Positions 22,101 to 29,965 of a DNA stretch of 64,000 bases are shown piece after piece. The stretch's first letter is position 1. Each line of letters starts with the position of its first letter. This DNA is from Undaria pinnatifida (Eukaryota; Sar; Phaeophyceae; Laminariales; Alariaceae). The notes under the pieces were generated by a model. That model was given only the letters and a program-made list of their open reading frames with translations, made no database searches and was not told the DNA's origin. The position numbers and the translations under genes were made by a program. The stretch lies in the NCBI GenBank assembly GCA_012845835.1, contig JABAKD010000028.1:10817741-10881740 (forward strand), given 5' to 3'.

Positions 22101-22240
22101 AGTGCTAAGCCCAGGCGCTTGAGCAGGGCGAGTAGATCTGCCTCGTCGCAACCGGACTGCGCGGCTGCTGCTGCTGCTGCTGTCGCCGCCGCTGATGTAG
22201 TCCCCGCGGGTCTATTAGCGGTGTCGTCTGGTCTGGACAT
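6888..22240 (-). CDS. Ribonuclease-inhibitor-type LRR protein, 10-exon gene
   Basis: The model joins 22240-21019, 19018-18849, 16398-16247, 15518-15326, 14289-14176, 13452-13352, 12854-12695, 11935-11114, 8584-8039 and 7160-6888. These sum to 3,753 nt, or 1,250 residues plus a TGA stop. Every junction keeps frame (phases 1,0,2,0,0,2,0,0,0) and the LRR register runs across six of them. Residues 1-373 are Ser/Gly/Asn/Gln-rich. Residues 374 to about 700 hold about eleven 28-residue LRRs of the LxxLxLxxNxIxxxGAxxLAxAL type. The remainder is Ala/Gly/Pro-rich and probably disordered. No kinase, NB-ARC/NACHT, signal peptide or membrane segment is visible. Such LRRs bind proteins, and the partner is unknown. 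Introns 3 and 7 appear to be GC-AG. The first exon start, the exon 9 acceptor and any unseen small exon are the weak points. Confidence 0.75.
7161..8038 (-). other. Intron 9 of the LRR gene
   Basis: The donor is CAG|GTATGGGG and the acceptor TTAGGCAG. The sequence is C/A-rich and low in complexity. No repeat shared with the rest of the window was noticed. Confidence 0.6.
8039..8584 (-). CDS. LRR gene exon 9 (low-complexity tail)
   Basis: This exon encodes 182 codons. It begins about QPFSAAELWSLHQFYF and continues with long Gly, Ala, Ser and Pro runs and an acidic block (EEEDDELDS). It closes with KRYRNSLTKTR and CFPLIQ before the donor CAG|GTATGG. The acceptor CCAACAG just before 8584 was chosen because it is the one in phase with exon 8. 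CATTCAG at about 8574 is an alternative in the wrong phase. The upstream polypyrimidine tract is almost pure C (poly-G on plus, 8648-8667). Confidence 0.65.
9005..9250 (+). repeat. MITE-like repeat related to 24104-24369
   Basis: AGTCATGCCACGG, GTTGCGGTTGTTAGACTTGAGGT and GAGCTCAAAATTTCT match in order the element inserted in the MITE at 24104-24369. This copy is diverged, and its right end is not clear. Confidence 0.6.
10742..10805 (+). repeat. Three copies of a ~21-bp tandem repeat
   Basis: The GTACACGGGGATA(A/G)GGGATGC unit occurs about three times within intron 8. Confidence 0.75.
11114..11935 (-). CDS. LRR gene exon 8 (poly-alanine tail exon)
   Basis: The acceptor is GTGCAG before 11935, in phase 0 with exon 7. 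The exon starts VADFSNEQALEQVRLYWANH, a likely capping helix after the last LRR. It then passes into poly-Ala/Gly encoded by mixed GCN codons, a Pro/Thr-rich stretch and a second Ala run. It ends with PLVQALHQIAQ before the donor CAG|GTATGAG. The repetitive region makes length polymorphism likely. Confidence 0.7.
11936..12694 (-). other. Intron 7 of the LRR gene (apparent GC-AG)
   Basis: The donor reads CCACAG|GCGAGT and the acceptor GTGCAG. It is very C-rich on the plus strand, including about 18 C at 12303-12320. No repeat shared with other regions was noticed. Confidence 0.55.
12695..12854 (-). CDS. LRR gene exon 7
   Basis: The exon enters in phase 2 after ACACCGCAG. It encodes the end of LRR 10 and LRR 11 (LRRLYLEHTSLGKASEDF) and a transition segment ending ARLGMPPQ. 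The next bases are GCGAGT. A GC donor gives phase 0 and fits exon 8 exactly, while nearby GT dinucleotides do not improve the join. Confidence 0.65.
12855..13351 (-). other. Intron 6 of the LRR gene
   Basis: It contains CAAGGCAA-rich imperfect repeats (about 12900-13085) and a short CCAACA array (about 13110-13146). Confidence 0.6.
13352..13452 (-). CDS. LRR gene exon 6
   Basis: The acceptor is GTTGCAG and the donor CCCAG|GTCAGA. It encodes AAVNSPALTSLSLTGNALD and the following helix AAKAIQAALSQP, the end of LRR 9 and most of LRR 10. It enters in phase 0 and leaves in phase 2. Confidence 0.8.
13453..14175 (-). other. Intron 5 of the LRR gene
   Basis: It carries a plus-strand copy of the micro-ORF repeat (about 13685-13775). 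It also has a short reverse copy of the CCTCCGGCGGATGGGGAAAA family near 13554-13580. The rest is A-rich. Confidence 0.6.
14176..14289 (-). CDS. LRR gene exon 5
   Basis: Exactly 38 codons, phase 0 at both ends, with acceptor TTGTCAG and donor CAG|GTGTG. It completes LRR 8 (VGDRGAQALASALPTL) and carries most of LRR 9 (LETLDLGFNNVATAGVAALM). Confidence 0.85.
14290..15325 (-). other. Intron 4 of the LRR gene
   Basis: The donor is CAG|GTCCGTCC. The upstream half (14765-15325) is a tandem array derived from the exon 4/intron 4 boundary. The rest has many imperfect GAGACACGAGA units (14310-14530). No independent gene is seen. Confidence 0.65.
14765..15326 (-). repeat. Tandem array of exon-4-end fragments inside intron 4
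   Basis: Three decayed copies (about 14785-14850, 14960-15025 and 15133-15195) of the last ~50 bp of exon 4 plus adjoining intron repeat at 165-195 bp spacing, downstream of the true exon end. The copy at about 14800 still reads ECSTLRVLRLNN, compared with GCSTLRALRLNN in the real exon. They lack the LRR start and intact donors, so they are pseudo-exons. Confidence 0.75.
15326..15518 (-). CDS. LRR gene exon 4
   Basis: The acceptor is TTTTTGCAG, entering in phase 2, and the donor is CAG|GTCCG in phase 0. It encodes two nearly full LRRs (DLHMSDDEIGDKGVEGLAQ, then ELCFNRISAAGAEALAKSV, then LRALRLNNNQ). This is the clearest LRR-coding stretch in the window. Confidence 0.88.
15590..15682 (+). repeat. 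Family B repeat copy
   Basis: AACGCCTGTGCAACTAG, CCTTTTGGGGG and TTTTGGGGCTCAAAAGGGGTG match 3129-3217 in order. Confidence 0.6.
16020..16138 (-). pseudogene. Degenerate copy of exon 3 (3' part) inside intron 3
   Basis: The minus strand encodes LYVDGAGITVRGACAMAAAL, clearly paralogous to LYIDGAGIKARGACAVATAL of exon 3. It then loses frame and reaches a stop. It retains a similar exon end (CTCAGGCGAGA). Confidence 0.75.
16247..16398 (-). CDS. LRR gene exon 3
   Basis: The acceptor is TTAACCAG in phase 0. The exon begins GNCIGPDGASALAEALKSN and continues LTRLYIDGAGIKARGACAV, that is, LRR 4 and LRR 5. A GT donor in frame with exon 4 is not available. Using CTCAG|GCAAGA ends the exon in phase 2, so that ENSVL joins SDLHMSDDE in perfect LRR register. 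Confidence 0.75.
16670..16737 (+). repeat. (CCGTAA)n hexamer array
   Basis: About ten imperfect CCGTAA units occur within intron 2. It resembles a telomere-type hexamer but with a different core from CCCTAA. Confidence 0.85.
17115..17380 (+). repeat. Family A repeat with micro-ORF end
   Basis: Nearly identical over about 250 bp to 33430-33690. Shared blocks are CTGTCAGATTTTGTCCCCCT, GGGTTTTATAGTTTCCGCGC, GTTGACCCTGATAGCTACAC and AGCTTGCAAAGATGAGTTTC. It ends in an AT-rich TTTATAATATA segment. Confidence 0.85.
17545..17730 (+). repeat. Palindromic TCATG/CATGA array
   Basis: Tandem TCATGTCATGACATG units, self-complementary and able to form cruciforms, pass into GTTATGTTATG units. Confidence 0.85.
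17881..18151 (+). repeat. Tandem duplication of a ~136-bp unit
   Basis: The unit starts GCACTCGGAAATAGAAAGGG at 17881 and again at 18017. The copies differ at only a few positions, so this is a recent duplication. It lies in intron 2. Confidence 0.9.
18425..18520 (-). repeat. Family B repeat copy, reverse
   Basis: The reverse complement matches 3129-3217 and 15590-15682 (AACGCCTTCACTGCTGG, then ACATTACTTGGAATTAGTAT). Confidence 0.6.
18530..18735 (+). repeat. ATCTG-rich MITE copy
   Basis: It shares the ordered core TGATCTGCAT, GGGTGGGAGCCG, ATCTAGCACA, GGATCTGTACTAC and ACAGATCCTGCGCA with the copies at 23933-24469 and 44305-44510. It ends with ATCTGTCAGATGTGTGAA. Confidence 0.7.
18849..19018 (-). 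CDS. LRR gene exon 2
   Basis: The acceptor is CCCGCAG and the donor TCG|GTGAGC. It enters in phase 1 and encodes FNGIADQGAASLARSLVQN, then LRTLYLSGNSIGAKGAGALA and a third repeat start ending LTTLHLS. The LRR consensus residues are well kept. Confidence 0.88.
19668..19832 (+). repeat. CCTCCGGCGGATGGGG repeat, copy 1
   Basis: It begins ATCCTCCGGCGGATGGGG and AAAAATAAAGCTTTAGCTCA, continues with ACACTTCCACGTATTTTCAT and ends CTGTCCCTATCAGTGG. Copy 2 at 20563-20730 is almost identical, and a third copy near 42645-43510 is split by an insertion. Confidence 0.9.
20563..20730 (+). repeat. CCTCCGGCGGATGGGG repeat, copy 2
   Basis: Near-identical to 19668-19832. It follows directly on a long poly-T run, as if a T-rich (or A-rich) tail marks one end of the element. 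Confidence 0.9.
21019..22240 (-). CDS. LRR gene exon 1
   Basis: The frame is open through 22486, but the ATG at 22240 (MSRPDDTANRPAGTTSAAAT) is preferred because upstream codons read as proline/leucine translation of a C-rich tract. The exon encodes a Ser/Gly/Asn-rich region with Gln runs. It then encodes a helical REITAREALLLGPILWA segment and the first LRR (VTCLKLCYNHLRDGGAEAV). It ends HTMDL in phase 1 at CTAG|GTGAG. The weak point is the start codon. Confidence 0.75.
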
Positions 22241-22450
22241 GACACCGCATTTTTTTTTGACGCTGGGTGGGTAGGTTAGTGTTTGGGGTGGGGTGGGGAG
22301 GGGAGCGAAGGAGAGGGTAAGGTAAGGTAAGGTAGGGTAACGTAGGGTAGTGGAGGGGAGGGTGGGGAGGGCAGGATTGGGTGGGGTCAGGTAGGGAAGG
22401 GCAAGGTATTGTAGGGTAGGGGGGGGGGGGGAGGGGAGGGTATCAGAACA
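22241..22450 (-). promoter_or_regulatory. Pyrimidine-rich tract upstream of the LRR gene
   Basis: On the gene strand this is a C/T-rich block of TTACCTTACC-type units and a C run (G12 on plus at about 22418-22430), immediately upstream of the chosen ATG. It could be 5' UTR or promoter. No TATA box or start site is assignable. Confidence 0.3.
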
Positions 22451-23040
22451 GGAACAGTGGTATGTGAGCTTAGGCGGTGGTGGCATATATCTGCAGAGGG
22501 AGGTGTTGTTGCTGATGTTGATGCTGTTTTGTTTGGGTTTTTGACCTTGGCTGCTGTGGGCGCCACTTTCACCCGCCAGCTCAACTCGCCGAAGGTGAAA
22601 ACTCCGACATCCCTACCGGTGACCTAACTAACGAAAGAAAACATCAATACCGAGAGAAAGCAAGTCCCGCAGACCACAGGGAGGGGCAGCTTGTCTCCGA
22701 AGGGGGACCCCGCCCGGCCCCGTGTATATGAATACCTGGTACACAGCAGCACAGCAGCAGTGCCATATTGTGAAAGAGGTATGACAACAGCCGTCGACGA
22801 ATCCTCAACCAACTGACATCATGCTCAAAATAACACATACCCTGCGATGAATTCCAAGGCCGGTTTTCTCTATAAACCCAGCGGGGCACAAACAACGAAC
22901 ATGACGACTTTGCGTAGATTTCCTCGAGATATGTTTGCGGGAACGCATAACTCAGCGTTTGTATGACAAGTCTCCCCGCTGTCGAGCCTTTCAGTGTGGG
23001 ATAACTTCGTCCGAGGTGGTGCATCATCTTGCAAACGCAC
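22451..23040. other. No gene seen
   Basis: Unique-looking intergenic sequence with only short interrupted frames. Confidence 0.45.
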
Positions 23041-23450
23041 AGACGTCAGGACGCGCCACTTTTTGATCCCTTGACCGACGGCAATTTCCAATACTTCACC
23101 TTGACTGACGCCAAACTACTAGGTTTTAATGTGGAAGATATCAGGAGACCGCACTTTCACCCCTTGACCGACGGCAATTTTCCAATAATTCACCTTGACT
23201 GACGCCAAATTTCTAGGTTTTAGTATGTACAAACAACATTTGTCAGGAGGCGGCACTTCAACCTCTTGACCGACGGCAATTTTCCAAAAGTGTGCCGTGG
23301 CTGACGTCAAACTATTAGTTTTTATTGTGGGGGACGTCAGGAGACCGCACTTTCACCCCTTGACCGACGGCAATTATCCAATAATTTATCTTGACTGACG
23401 CCAAACTACTAGGTTTTAGTGTAGAACGATCGGTTTGACACCCTTGACCG
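23041..23450 (+). repeat. Four tandem copies of a ~95-bp unit
   Basis: CTTGACCGACGGCAATT starts near 23070, 23163, 23266 and 23359 (spacing about 93-103 bp). Each is followed by CTTGACTGACGCCAAAC, or a variant of it, and GTCAGGAGACCGCAC. Diverged single copies occur at about 28000-28165, 30880-30960 (both reversed) and 9280-9325. Confidence 0.85.
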
Positions 23451-23654
23451 CTGGGCATTTGTTTTCCCTTGACAACCCGTCTCTCGACATCATTGATCTT
23501 GCGCGTTATTTGATATGTACGGAAACTATGGGGTATGACAATACTGGAAAAGGAGATACTTCCAACTACTGTAGGTATCAACTTTTCTCCCCGAACGGTC
23601 CGGTCCGGCTACTGCTGTCAATACTATTCGCGTCGAAAAGTCGCACACACAAAT

Positions 23655-23740
23655 CAGATTATCACGCAGCTTGGAAAGATGAGTACTGACCCCTAATTTG
23701 ATCGAACTCACAGCTGACGTATTTGAAACATGTAAAAAGA
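23655..23740 (+). repeat. Micro-ORF repeat copy (frame broken)
   Basis: The core GCAGCTTGGAAAGATGAGTA and CGAACTCACAGCTGACGT matches the family at 28920, 61857 and elsewhere. A one-base change of frame after GACCCC puts a TAA in the micro-ORF. Confidence 0.7.
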
Positions 23741-23932
23741 ACCTTAGACCAAAACCAGGGATCGGGGGGGGGGGGGGCACCCACACACCGAAAAGGGCGG
23801 CTATGCGAAGATCTCGTCGGCATTTTTCCTTTAACGCATCGCTCGGCGCTTGTAATATTCTCGTTGTCGAGCATTTCAGCTTGGAATTTCAAAAGATTGT
23901 TATGCCTTGCGTGTTACACGGTAATACCTCCC

Positions 23933-24469
23933 CACACATGGGACATATCAGATCACTAATTATCTATAGATGATCTGTGTCTTTTAGGGAAGACAGATCC
24001 CTGGTCTACATGATCTGCATCACCTAAATCAGGTCGCTGTGGGTGGGAGCCGGATTATGTGAATTATCTAGCACAGGTTTGTTCAGCTGGATCTGTACTG
24101 CAGAGTCATCTCACGGTAGGAGTTGCCGTTGTTAGACTAGAGGTTTGTGAGCGGTTGAGTACCTCAAAAGCGTGGAACCATCGGTAAGCACGATAGTTTC
24201 ACGAGTAACTTTGCTTCAGGACTATGATAGCGCACAGAAAGGTTGATCGGATTGCGCGAACGAACGCCTTCGAAGTCACGTTTCGGGTGGGTGGGATATT
24301 GGGCTCCTTGTGTCGGGAGCTCAGAAACTTCTAGGAATCTGCTTCACTCCTACTGCGCGTGGGATGACTGCTGTATGCTCTACACAGATCCTGTGCAGCA
24401 TACCATGACGACAAATACAAGACCTAGATGATCTACATGATCTGCAGCTCGTGATCTGTCCCATGTGTG
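23933..24469 (+). mobile_element. ATCTG-rich MITE with 13-bp perfect TIRs, interrupted
   Basis: CACACATGGGACA (23933-23945) is perfectly inverted at 24457-24469. The interior matches 18530-18735 and 44305-44510, except that it is split by a second element at about 24104-24369. Without the insert it is about 265-270 bp. No transposase is encoded. Confidence 0.75.
24104..24369 (+). mobile_element. Second MITE nested in the first
   Basis: It is absent from the other ATCTG-rich copies, where ATCTGTACT is followed directly by ACACAGATCCTG. It has imperfect TIRs (AGTCATCTCACGGTAGGAG against the reverse complement of CTCCTACTGCGCGTGGGATG plus ACT). A diverged relative lies at 9005-9250. Confidence 0.7.
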
Positions 24470-24589
24470 AATACTTTCAAGCACAAGCACTACTGCTGTG
24501 GTAAATCAGTTTCACCTCGAACGTTCCGGATACATCGATATTCTTCACGCCGAACAGTCGGGCACTGCTCGTACAACCGAGCGGTCGGC

Positions 24590-24680
24590 GTATCACGCAG
24601 CTTGCAAAGATGAGTATCGACCATAAATTTATCGAACTCGCAGCTGACGTGTTTATAGTTATTTCATAAATAAAACACAT
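24590..24680 (+). repeat. Micro-ORF repeat copy
   Basis: Contains GCAGCTTGCAAAGATGAGTA and CGAACTCGCAGCTGACGTGT, with an open 19-codon frame starting MSIDHKFIELAADV. Confidence 0.75.
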
Positions 24681-25100
24681 CGCTGGGATTTCCGACACAA
24701 AAGTACTAGAAGAATGCCAAGATTTACCGCACGTAGTCCATGCCGGGGTAACGAGAGGAATCAGGCGTTTTCCGAGGAAAATCTCTGGGCGCGGTTTTTC
24801 ACACGAGGGGGAACGCGAGGATTTAGCTCAGAACGATCTGAAAATTGTTTATTCAGGCCATCTCTTGAGCGGACACGAATGTGTGAAAAATTTTATCCCA
24901 AACTTCGTTTCCTATTTAAGCGCTTTCAAGTGTGTTAAGACTGGGATTCCGAGCAAATCGGTCTCGCTTTCTCTAAGCGTACCTACGGCTCTTTTGGTGA
25001 GAGGCGCCTCGTGTCTAGAGTACACCAGTGTTGGAGATCGTCTCTGAAAGCGATGGAGATCGATTCTTCGCAAATATCAGCGAAAAAGAAAAGTTGAAAT
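24681..25100. other. No gene seen
   Basis: Short frames only. Nothing recognised. Confidence 0.45.
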
Positions 25101-25104
25101 CTCG

Positions 25105-25620
25105 ATATTTTCACGGGTTTTCACAGGTCATAATCCGACCCGCGGGCCAGGTCAGGGGGTTTCTAAACTCTCACGAGTCGGGTCGGGTCGGATCAGAAGG
25201 ATTTCAAATTGTTTTTGTTAACTCGCATAATCAAGTCCGTGGTCACAGGACAGGCTCTAGTCACTCTGGAGTGGAGGAATACCCCAGGGAAAAAACACGA
25301 ACAAAACCAAAGTGGTACATTCATATATACACTCATATATCATAGCTGACGCAATTCATGTCTCCGCTAGAAAAATATAAAAAAGTGAATCGGGAGTCAG
25401 CCTACGATGTGCCAGGTCCATAATGGTGCATACGTCTTGCTACTCGCGCCTGACAATCCGATTACACCGATTGCTACCAAGAAAAGACTATTGATACCAC
25501 GTATATATTACACGTAGTACCTATCACGCATACATATATCACGGGTCAGGTCAGGTCATATCGGGTCGGGATACACCCTCATCCGACCCAACCCGCGACA
25601 AGTGATCTGACCCGTGAAAT
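25105..25620 (+). mobile_element. Possible TIR element containing an AAC-family retroposon
   Basis: ATTTTCACGGGT (25107-25118) is inverted as ACCCGTGAAAT (25610-25620). Inside each end are GGGTCGG and GACCCG subterminal repeats. The middle (25215-25540) is a copy of the AAC-tailed retroposon family in reverse orientation. No transposase is visible. Confidence 0.45.
25215..25540 (-). mobile_element. AAC-tailed retroposon family copy (reverse)
   Basis: It begins ACTCGCATAATCAAGTCCGT and GGTCACAGGACAGGC and runs to CACGTAGTACCTATCACGCA. It is similar over about 300 bp to 57640-57935 and, in the opposite orientation, to 31495-31699 and 32268-32527. It is non-coding. Confidence 0.8.
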
Positions 25621-26079
25621 GCATGGGTATTTCGGGCGATCTTCGTGAACAAACCGATCTCGATCTCGCAAAACGCGACCAGCCGTGATACCATCTGAAG
25701 TCGATAAACAGACTCGTTCTTTTCTCCAGGGGTGTTGTCACGTCCGGACGGAAAAAATCAGAACGAGATTTCCACATACATATATAGACTTGATGAGATA
25801 TGTTTGCTGAAAGTGTTCGGTTGGTGCATCCCTGGCATCTCCGGGGGTCCCACTTGGACACCGTCTCCGCCCATTACTTGCGGGACGGCCCAGATTTTCT
25901 TTGATTTGTTGCTCCGCCTTATTATTTTCGTTTCTGCTCGTTTTGCCAGTTGTTTCTTGACTTTTGAGCTGATTCCTGCAAACTTGGTTTTTCTGCCAAC
26001 ACGATTTTGAACTTTTTCGCGATATTTTCTTCCTTTTTGTGTACTCGTAGTAAGTTGAACTTCCTACCATTTGCCGCTA

Positions 26080-26490
26080 ATTTGCCGCCTGTATCTCAGC
26101 TCAGCTCCGCCCAGCACCCCACGGCAGTGCTATAGCTCAGCAGCGCAGCGCCGTGCAGTGCCGTGCCCTGCGATGCCCTGCCGTGCCCTGCAGCTCAGCT
26201 CAGCAGCGCAACGCAGCGCTAGCTCAGCAGAACGCAGCGCCGTGCGGTGCCCCGCTTGCCGTGCTTCGCCATTCTTTGCCGTGCTTCGCCATGCTGCGTG
26301 CTTTGCGGTACTTTTACCAGTTCGTACATGCCAGTAACATTCGAAGTATCATACCACGTACCGGTGCTACTAACAAGTTTGTACATATTACGTTGTTGGA
26401 TCACAAACAATGCACCCCCAGCTCAGGTCAGCCCGGCTATAAATAGCTCAGCAGCGCAGCGCTGCATAGTGCGGTGCCGTGCCTTGCCCT
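26080..26490 (+). repeat. GCAGC/GTGC-rich low-complexity DNA
   Basis: Degenerate CAGCTCAGC, GCAGCGC and CCGTGCC units. No gene is seen. Confidence 0.7.
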
Positions 26491-26549
26491 TCGTTTGCGG
26501 TCTTGTGTCGTGCGGCGCTGTACGTTTTTTGAACATACAGTAGTAGTAC

Positions 26550-27262
26550 CAGGTATGATACAGGTACCAGGTACCATTATGTACGTGCTGTGTTCTCGTC
26601 TTTTTGCTTTCTTCAGTTGATCACCCTCTCTCGGTCCCCATGCCTCCCCCCCCGCAAATATAATATGTACTGCCGTTGAGAACGTGACATCAACAAGCAC
26701 CCAGCACAGCGCAGGGCAACTAGCTCTGCACAAGCACCTCTTGGCATTATCACTTCGCTGTTCGCACCAAATAATCACGGGCCTCTTCTTCCTGCCCCCT
26801 TTACATGTTTCAATTGCATTCTTCCTTGCGCGAGCGTAGCGGGCGGCGTCAACCGTCCGCGGAGCGGAGCCCTGTGCTTTCTTTAGAACGAACAGAGTAC
26901 CACCAGGCAGCAGGTATTAGGCGAGGTACCAGGTACCAGGTACCGGTAGAACGAGTGTGTACTGGTCTTTTTGCTTTCGTCGTTGATTTTGTCCTCCATC
27001 TCGGTCCTCTTCCGCGTGTTTTTCTTCGCCAATTACACCCGTACTACTGCTGTACTGTCGATCAAGACGTGACATCGCCAACATACAGCACAGCACAGAC
27101 AGGGCAATCAGCCCCGCACAAGTACCTCTAGGCATCATTACATCGCTAGTTGCACTAATTCGTGGGTCTCCTCTTTCTGCCCCCCTTCATATTTAGTTGG
27201 AATCTTTCTTGCACGAGCGTAGCGGGCGGCGTTAGCCGCCCGCGACGCGGAACCTTTGTGTA
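26550..27262 (+). repeat. Tandem duplication of a ~355-bp unit
   Basis: The segment from CAGGTACCAGGTACC through CTTTTTGCTTTC, CTCTGCACAAGCACCTCT and GAGCGTAGCGGGCGGCGT recurs head-to-tail (first copy about 26550-26885, second about 26925-27262). The copies are clearly diverged. Confidence 0.75.
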
Positions 27263-27459
27263 TACATATACATATGTCACGCCGTTTCCGTTTCATCCGA
27301 ACAAAAAAAATGGTTGAAGTTCGGATAAATTGCGCCCGAAACTGATTTAGAGGAAACTGGAGTGTATCGACATTTTTTTAAACTGCAATTCTGAAGAAAC
27401 GGCAAACAGCGTTGGGTGCCGCCCGAAAAATCGCTTGTGGTACTTCAAGAGAGCACGTG

Positions 27460-27700
27460 GAACCTCTCCCCTCCTCCACCCCTCCTCCTACCTCTGCAAC
27501 TCCCTCCTTATCTCTGCACTTTCCCCCCCTTCCCTCTGCAACTCCCTGTCGCTTTGCAACTCCCCCCCCCCCCCCCCCTTTCTGTGCAACTCCCTTTCCC
27601 TTCCCCCCTCTGCACCCTCCCTTTCTTACACAACTCCATTTCCCACCTGCCCCTTCCTTCCTCTGGAACTCCCTCCTTGGGGCGTTTGGGGGACGGGGGG
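27460..27700 (+). repeat. C/T-rich CAACTCCC repeat tract
   Basis: Imperfect CTGCAACTCCC units with poly-C. Frames here are Pro/Leu/Ser artefacts. Confidence 0.75.
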
Positions 27701-28435
27701 GGGGCATGCGAAACAATACTTCAAAGTGCGTTTTTTTTGCGTACTGTAATCGTTCACTAACTGTTTCGCGCAGCCAACACTAAAGGAACAAAAACGAAAT
27801 GTAATACTGCCTTAGGCTCTATTATAGACTACATGTATACGAGATGGCAGCTACGACGGTACGGTGAGATAGCAGGGACATTCATTACGACGTGTCGCTC
27901 CCAGAAGCCTCCTCCACAGCTAATGGTAATGGTCAATACGTGCGATCAGCCTATATTAGGGGCACGGCCAAAGGCAATCCTAGAACCAAAAGACGTCAGG
28001 AGACCGTCAGTCGCGGGAAAACAAACGTCCAGGGGTCAAGGGTGTAACGCAAATCCTTCCACACCAGAACCCAAAAGTCTGGCGTCAGCCAACGTAAATT
28101 ACTGGAAACTTGACGTCGGTCGTTGCGGTCGGTAAGGGGCTGAAAGTGCCGTCTCCTGACATATTTGCCAAGAACTGCAATATTCTTTGCAAGCTACACG
28201 AGTACGGCATGCTACTTCTGCACAACAACGTGGGCTCAGGGTACCAAATGTGATCAGGATGTGTCTTGACTTATTTCGACCTTGTTGGAACGGTTGGAAT
28301 GGAACGAGGCTGTTCGCATTCGTTCGTTCCATTTCAACCTTCTTGCGTCCGATGTGAACTGGTGAATTCTGGGCAAACGTCCCGAACAAACCCCTCCCAT
28401 TAAGAAGAATTAACCCACATCGAAATGTACCCACA
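27701..28435. other. No gene; one reversed 95-bp-family copy
   Basis: About 28000-28165 carries a diverged reverse copy of the unit tandemly repeated at 23041-23450 (GTCAGGAGACC... and ...CCGTCTCCTGAC pieces). Nothing else is recognised. Confidence 0.5.
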
Positions 28436-28444
28436 GACTATATT

Positions 28445-28545
28445 ACAAGTACTAACAAGCAGCTTGAAAACATGAGCACTGACCCGAAATTCGTCGAACT
28501 CACACCTGACGTCCTGAAAATATCTTTATAAAATGTTAGAGTGAC
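28445..28545 (+). repeat. Micro-ORF repeat copy
   Basis: GAAAACATGAGCACTGACCC opens a 19-codon frame (MSTDPKFVELTPDVLKISL) before TAA. It is preceded by CAAGTACTAACAAGCAGC, as in the copies at 28890 and 61840. Confidence 0.8.
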
Positions 28546-28879
28546 AACGTATCAATTTGGAACCGTGGGTTCGTGTCCCACAGAGATTTTTTGGGGAGTA
28601 GCCGACTTTTATTCTCGAATACTGTATTAGTATTAACATATTAGATAACTAAAAATACTCTGTATTCGTACTCCTCCCAATGTCAAGAGGGGGCGAGAAA
28701 AACAAAATAAATCACCCACCATACATACGATAGAGCAGTATAGTGGAAACTATAGTAATAAATTTATAAAATAGATATGATGTTAGATCTAGCTCGAAAT
28801 TCCTCGCCTAATGTAAAAATACCAACACTAACCATTATAGTGGACAAAAAACAGGACACCTCCCACCAAACATGAAAAA

Positions 28880-29005
28880 AACTCACCCACATAGTATATT
28901 ACAAGTACCAACAACGCAGCTTGCAAAGATGAGTATTGACCCGAAATTCGTCGAAATCACGGCTGGCGTCCTTAAAATATTTTTTATAAAATAAAACTCA
29001 ACTGC
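28880..29005 (+). repeat. Micro-ORF repeat copy
   Basis: CTCACCCACATAGTATATTA and ACAAGTACCAACAACGCAGC precede ATG at about 28930. The frame reads MSIDPKFVEITAGVLKIFF and then ends in AT-rich sequence. Nearly the same 120 bp recur at 61826-61945. Confidence 0.85.
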
Positions 29006-29532
29006 GGTGGGACCGCGTGCAGCTCGACTCTAGGGCAGGGGGCGCCGTCACGTGGGCAGCGATTGCCCCTGAGACAGAGAACAGCTTTACACACAAATAT
29101 ATCGCAAGGCAGGCCTCGCAGAAGACGGCGCTGGTCATCCAAGCGGCACCACCGGGACAATTCTAGAAATGGTGATATCGCCCTTGTGGTTCGACCAAGA
29201 CTACTTGTACTGGAACTTCACAAACATCGGTGCCACGCGTTAGCCAGAAACTATATCGCCAGCCAGAGCCTCGTTCTCGCAACCCAGTACGTTGCCTCGC
29301 GAGCCTCTCGGCCAGGCCACGGCGGTATCGCGCGGCTCCTGCCGCGGGCGAGCCCTACGGCATCCACATGTGCTCCATTCCGTGAGTCCTAAGTCATCCC
29401 ATGTGCAACCATACCTCGTGGGCTCGTGGGCCTCCAGCGTAGGAAGCAATACTCCCAGAGATGAATAACACTCCCAGCACCAATCAGTTGCCGCAAATCC
29501 CGTTCCTAGTGGGTCATTCGGTTTTGCTGCAC
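29006..29532. other. No gene assigned
   Basis: Open frames of about 100 residues exist on both strands but match nothing recognisable. The right border abuts the TRIM element. Confidence 0.45.
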
Positions 29533-29964
29533 TGTGGAAGACAGGGTCGTAGATACCTATCGTAGATCGCGTACACGCATGCGCGAGAGGACACGTCATC
29601 GGTCAGGCAATACACGATCCCGGGTCGCGAACGGCGTCACCCGTCATAGACGGCGTTGACCCGTCCCCGGAAGGTCAGCCACCGAAAGATGATCCCGCCG
29701 CATGACGAAGGGCATATGCCCACCGTCACTCTAGCTCTGGCTTAGCATCTCCTTGCTACATATAAGAAAGAAAGGTTATCAGTCGCGTTCGCTGTTGAGA
29801 ACGATCGTCAAGGGACCTCAGCACCGCGACGCCCTCTCCGCTTCGACTTCAGCTCTGCGACGACCTCTCCGCTCCGACTACCGACCATCCGCGACGAGTA
29901 CCAGACCTCCGGGACCACCCTCACCACTTCGACTCCGGGACCCCGTGAGAGACCAGGTTCCATA
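29533..29964 (+). repeat. TRIM left LTR
   Basis: 432 bp. A TATA-like CTACATATAAG lies near 29756-29766 and may mark the element's promoter. Confidence 0.9.
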
Positions 29965-29965
29965 G

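Noticed and set aside
22241-22486. N-terminal extension of the LRR protein from the ATG at 22486
   Set aside because: The added residues are Pro/Leu/Thr translation of a simple pyrimidine tract. The ATG at 22240 is more plausible, though not proven.
28555-28600. tRNA gene at GTGGGTTCGTGTCCCAC
   Set aside because: Only a T-arm-like hairpin is present, with no box A or acceptor stem in a plausible position.
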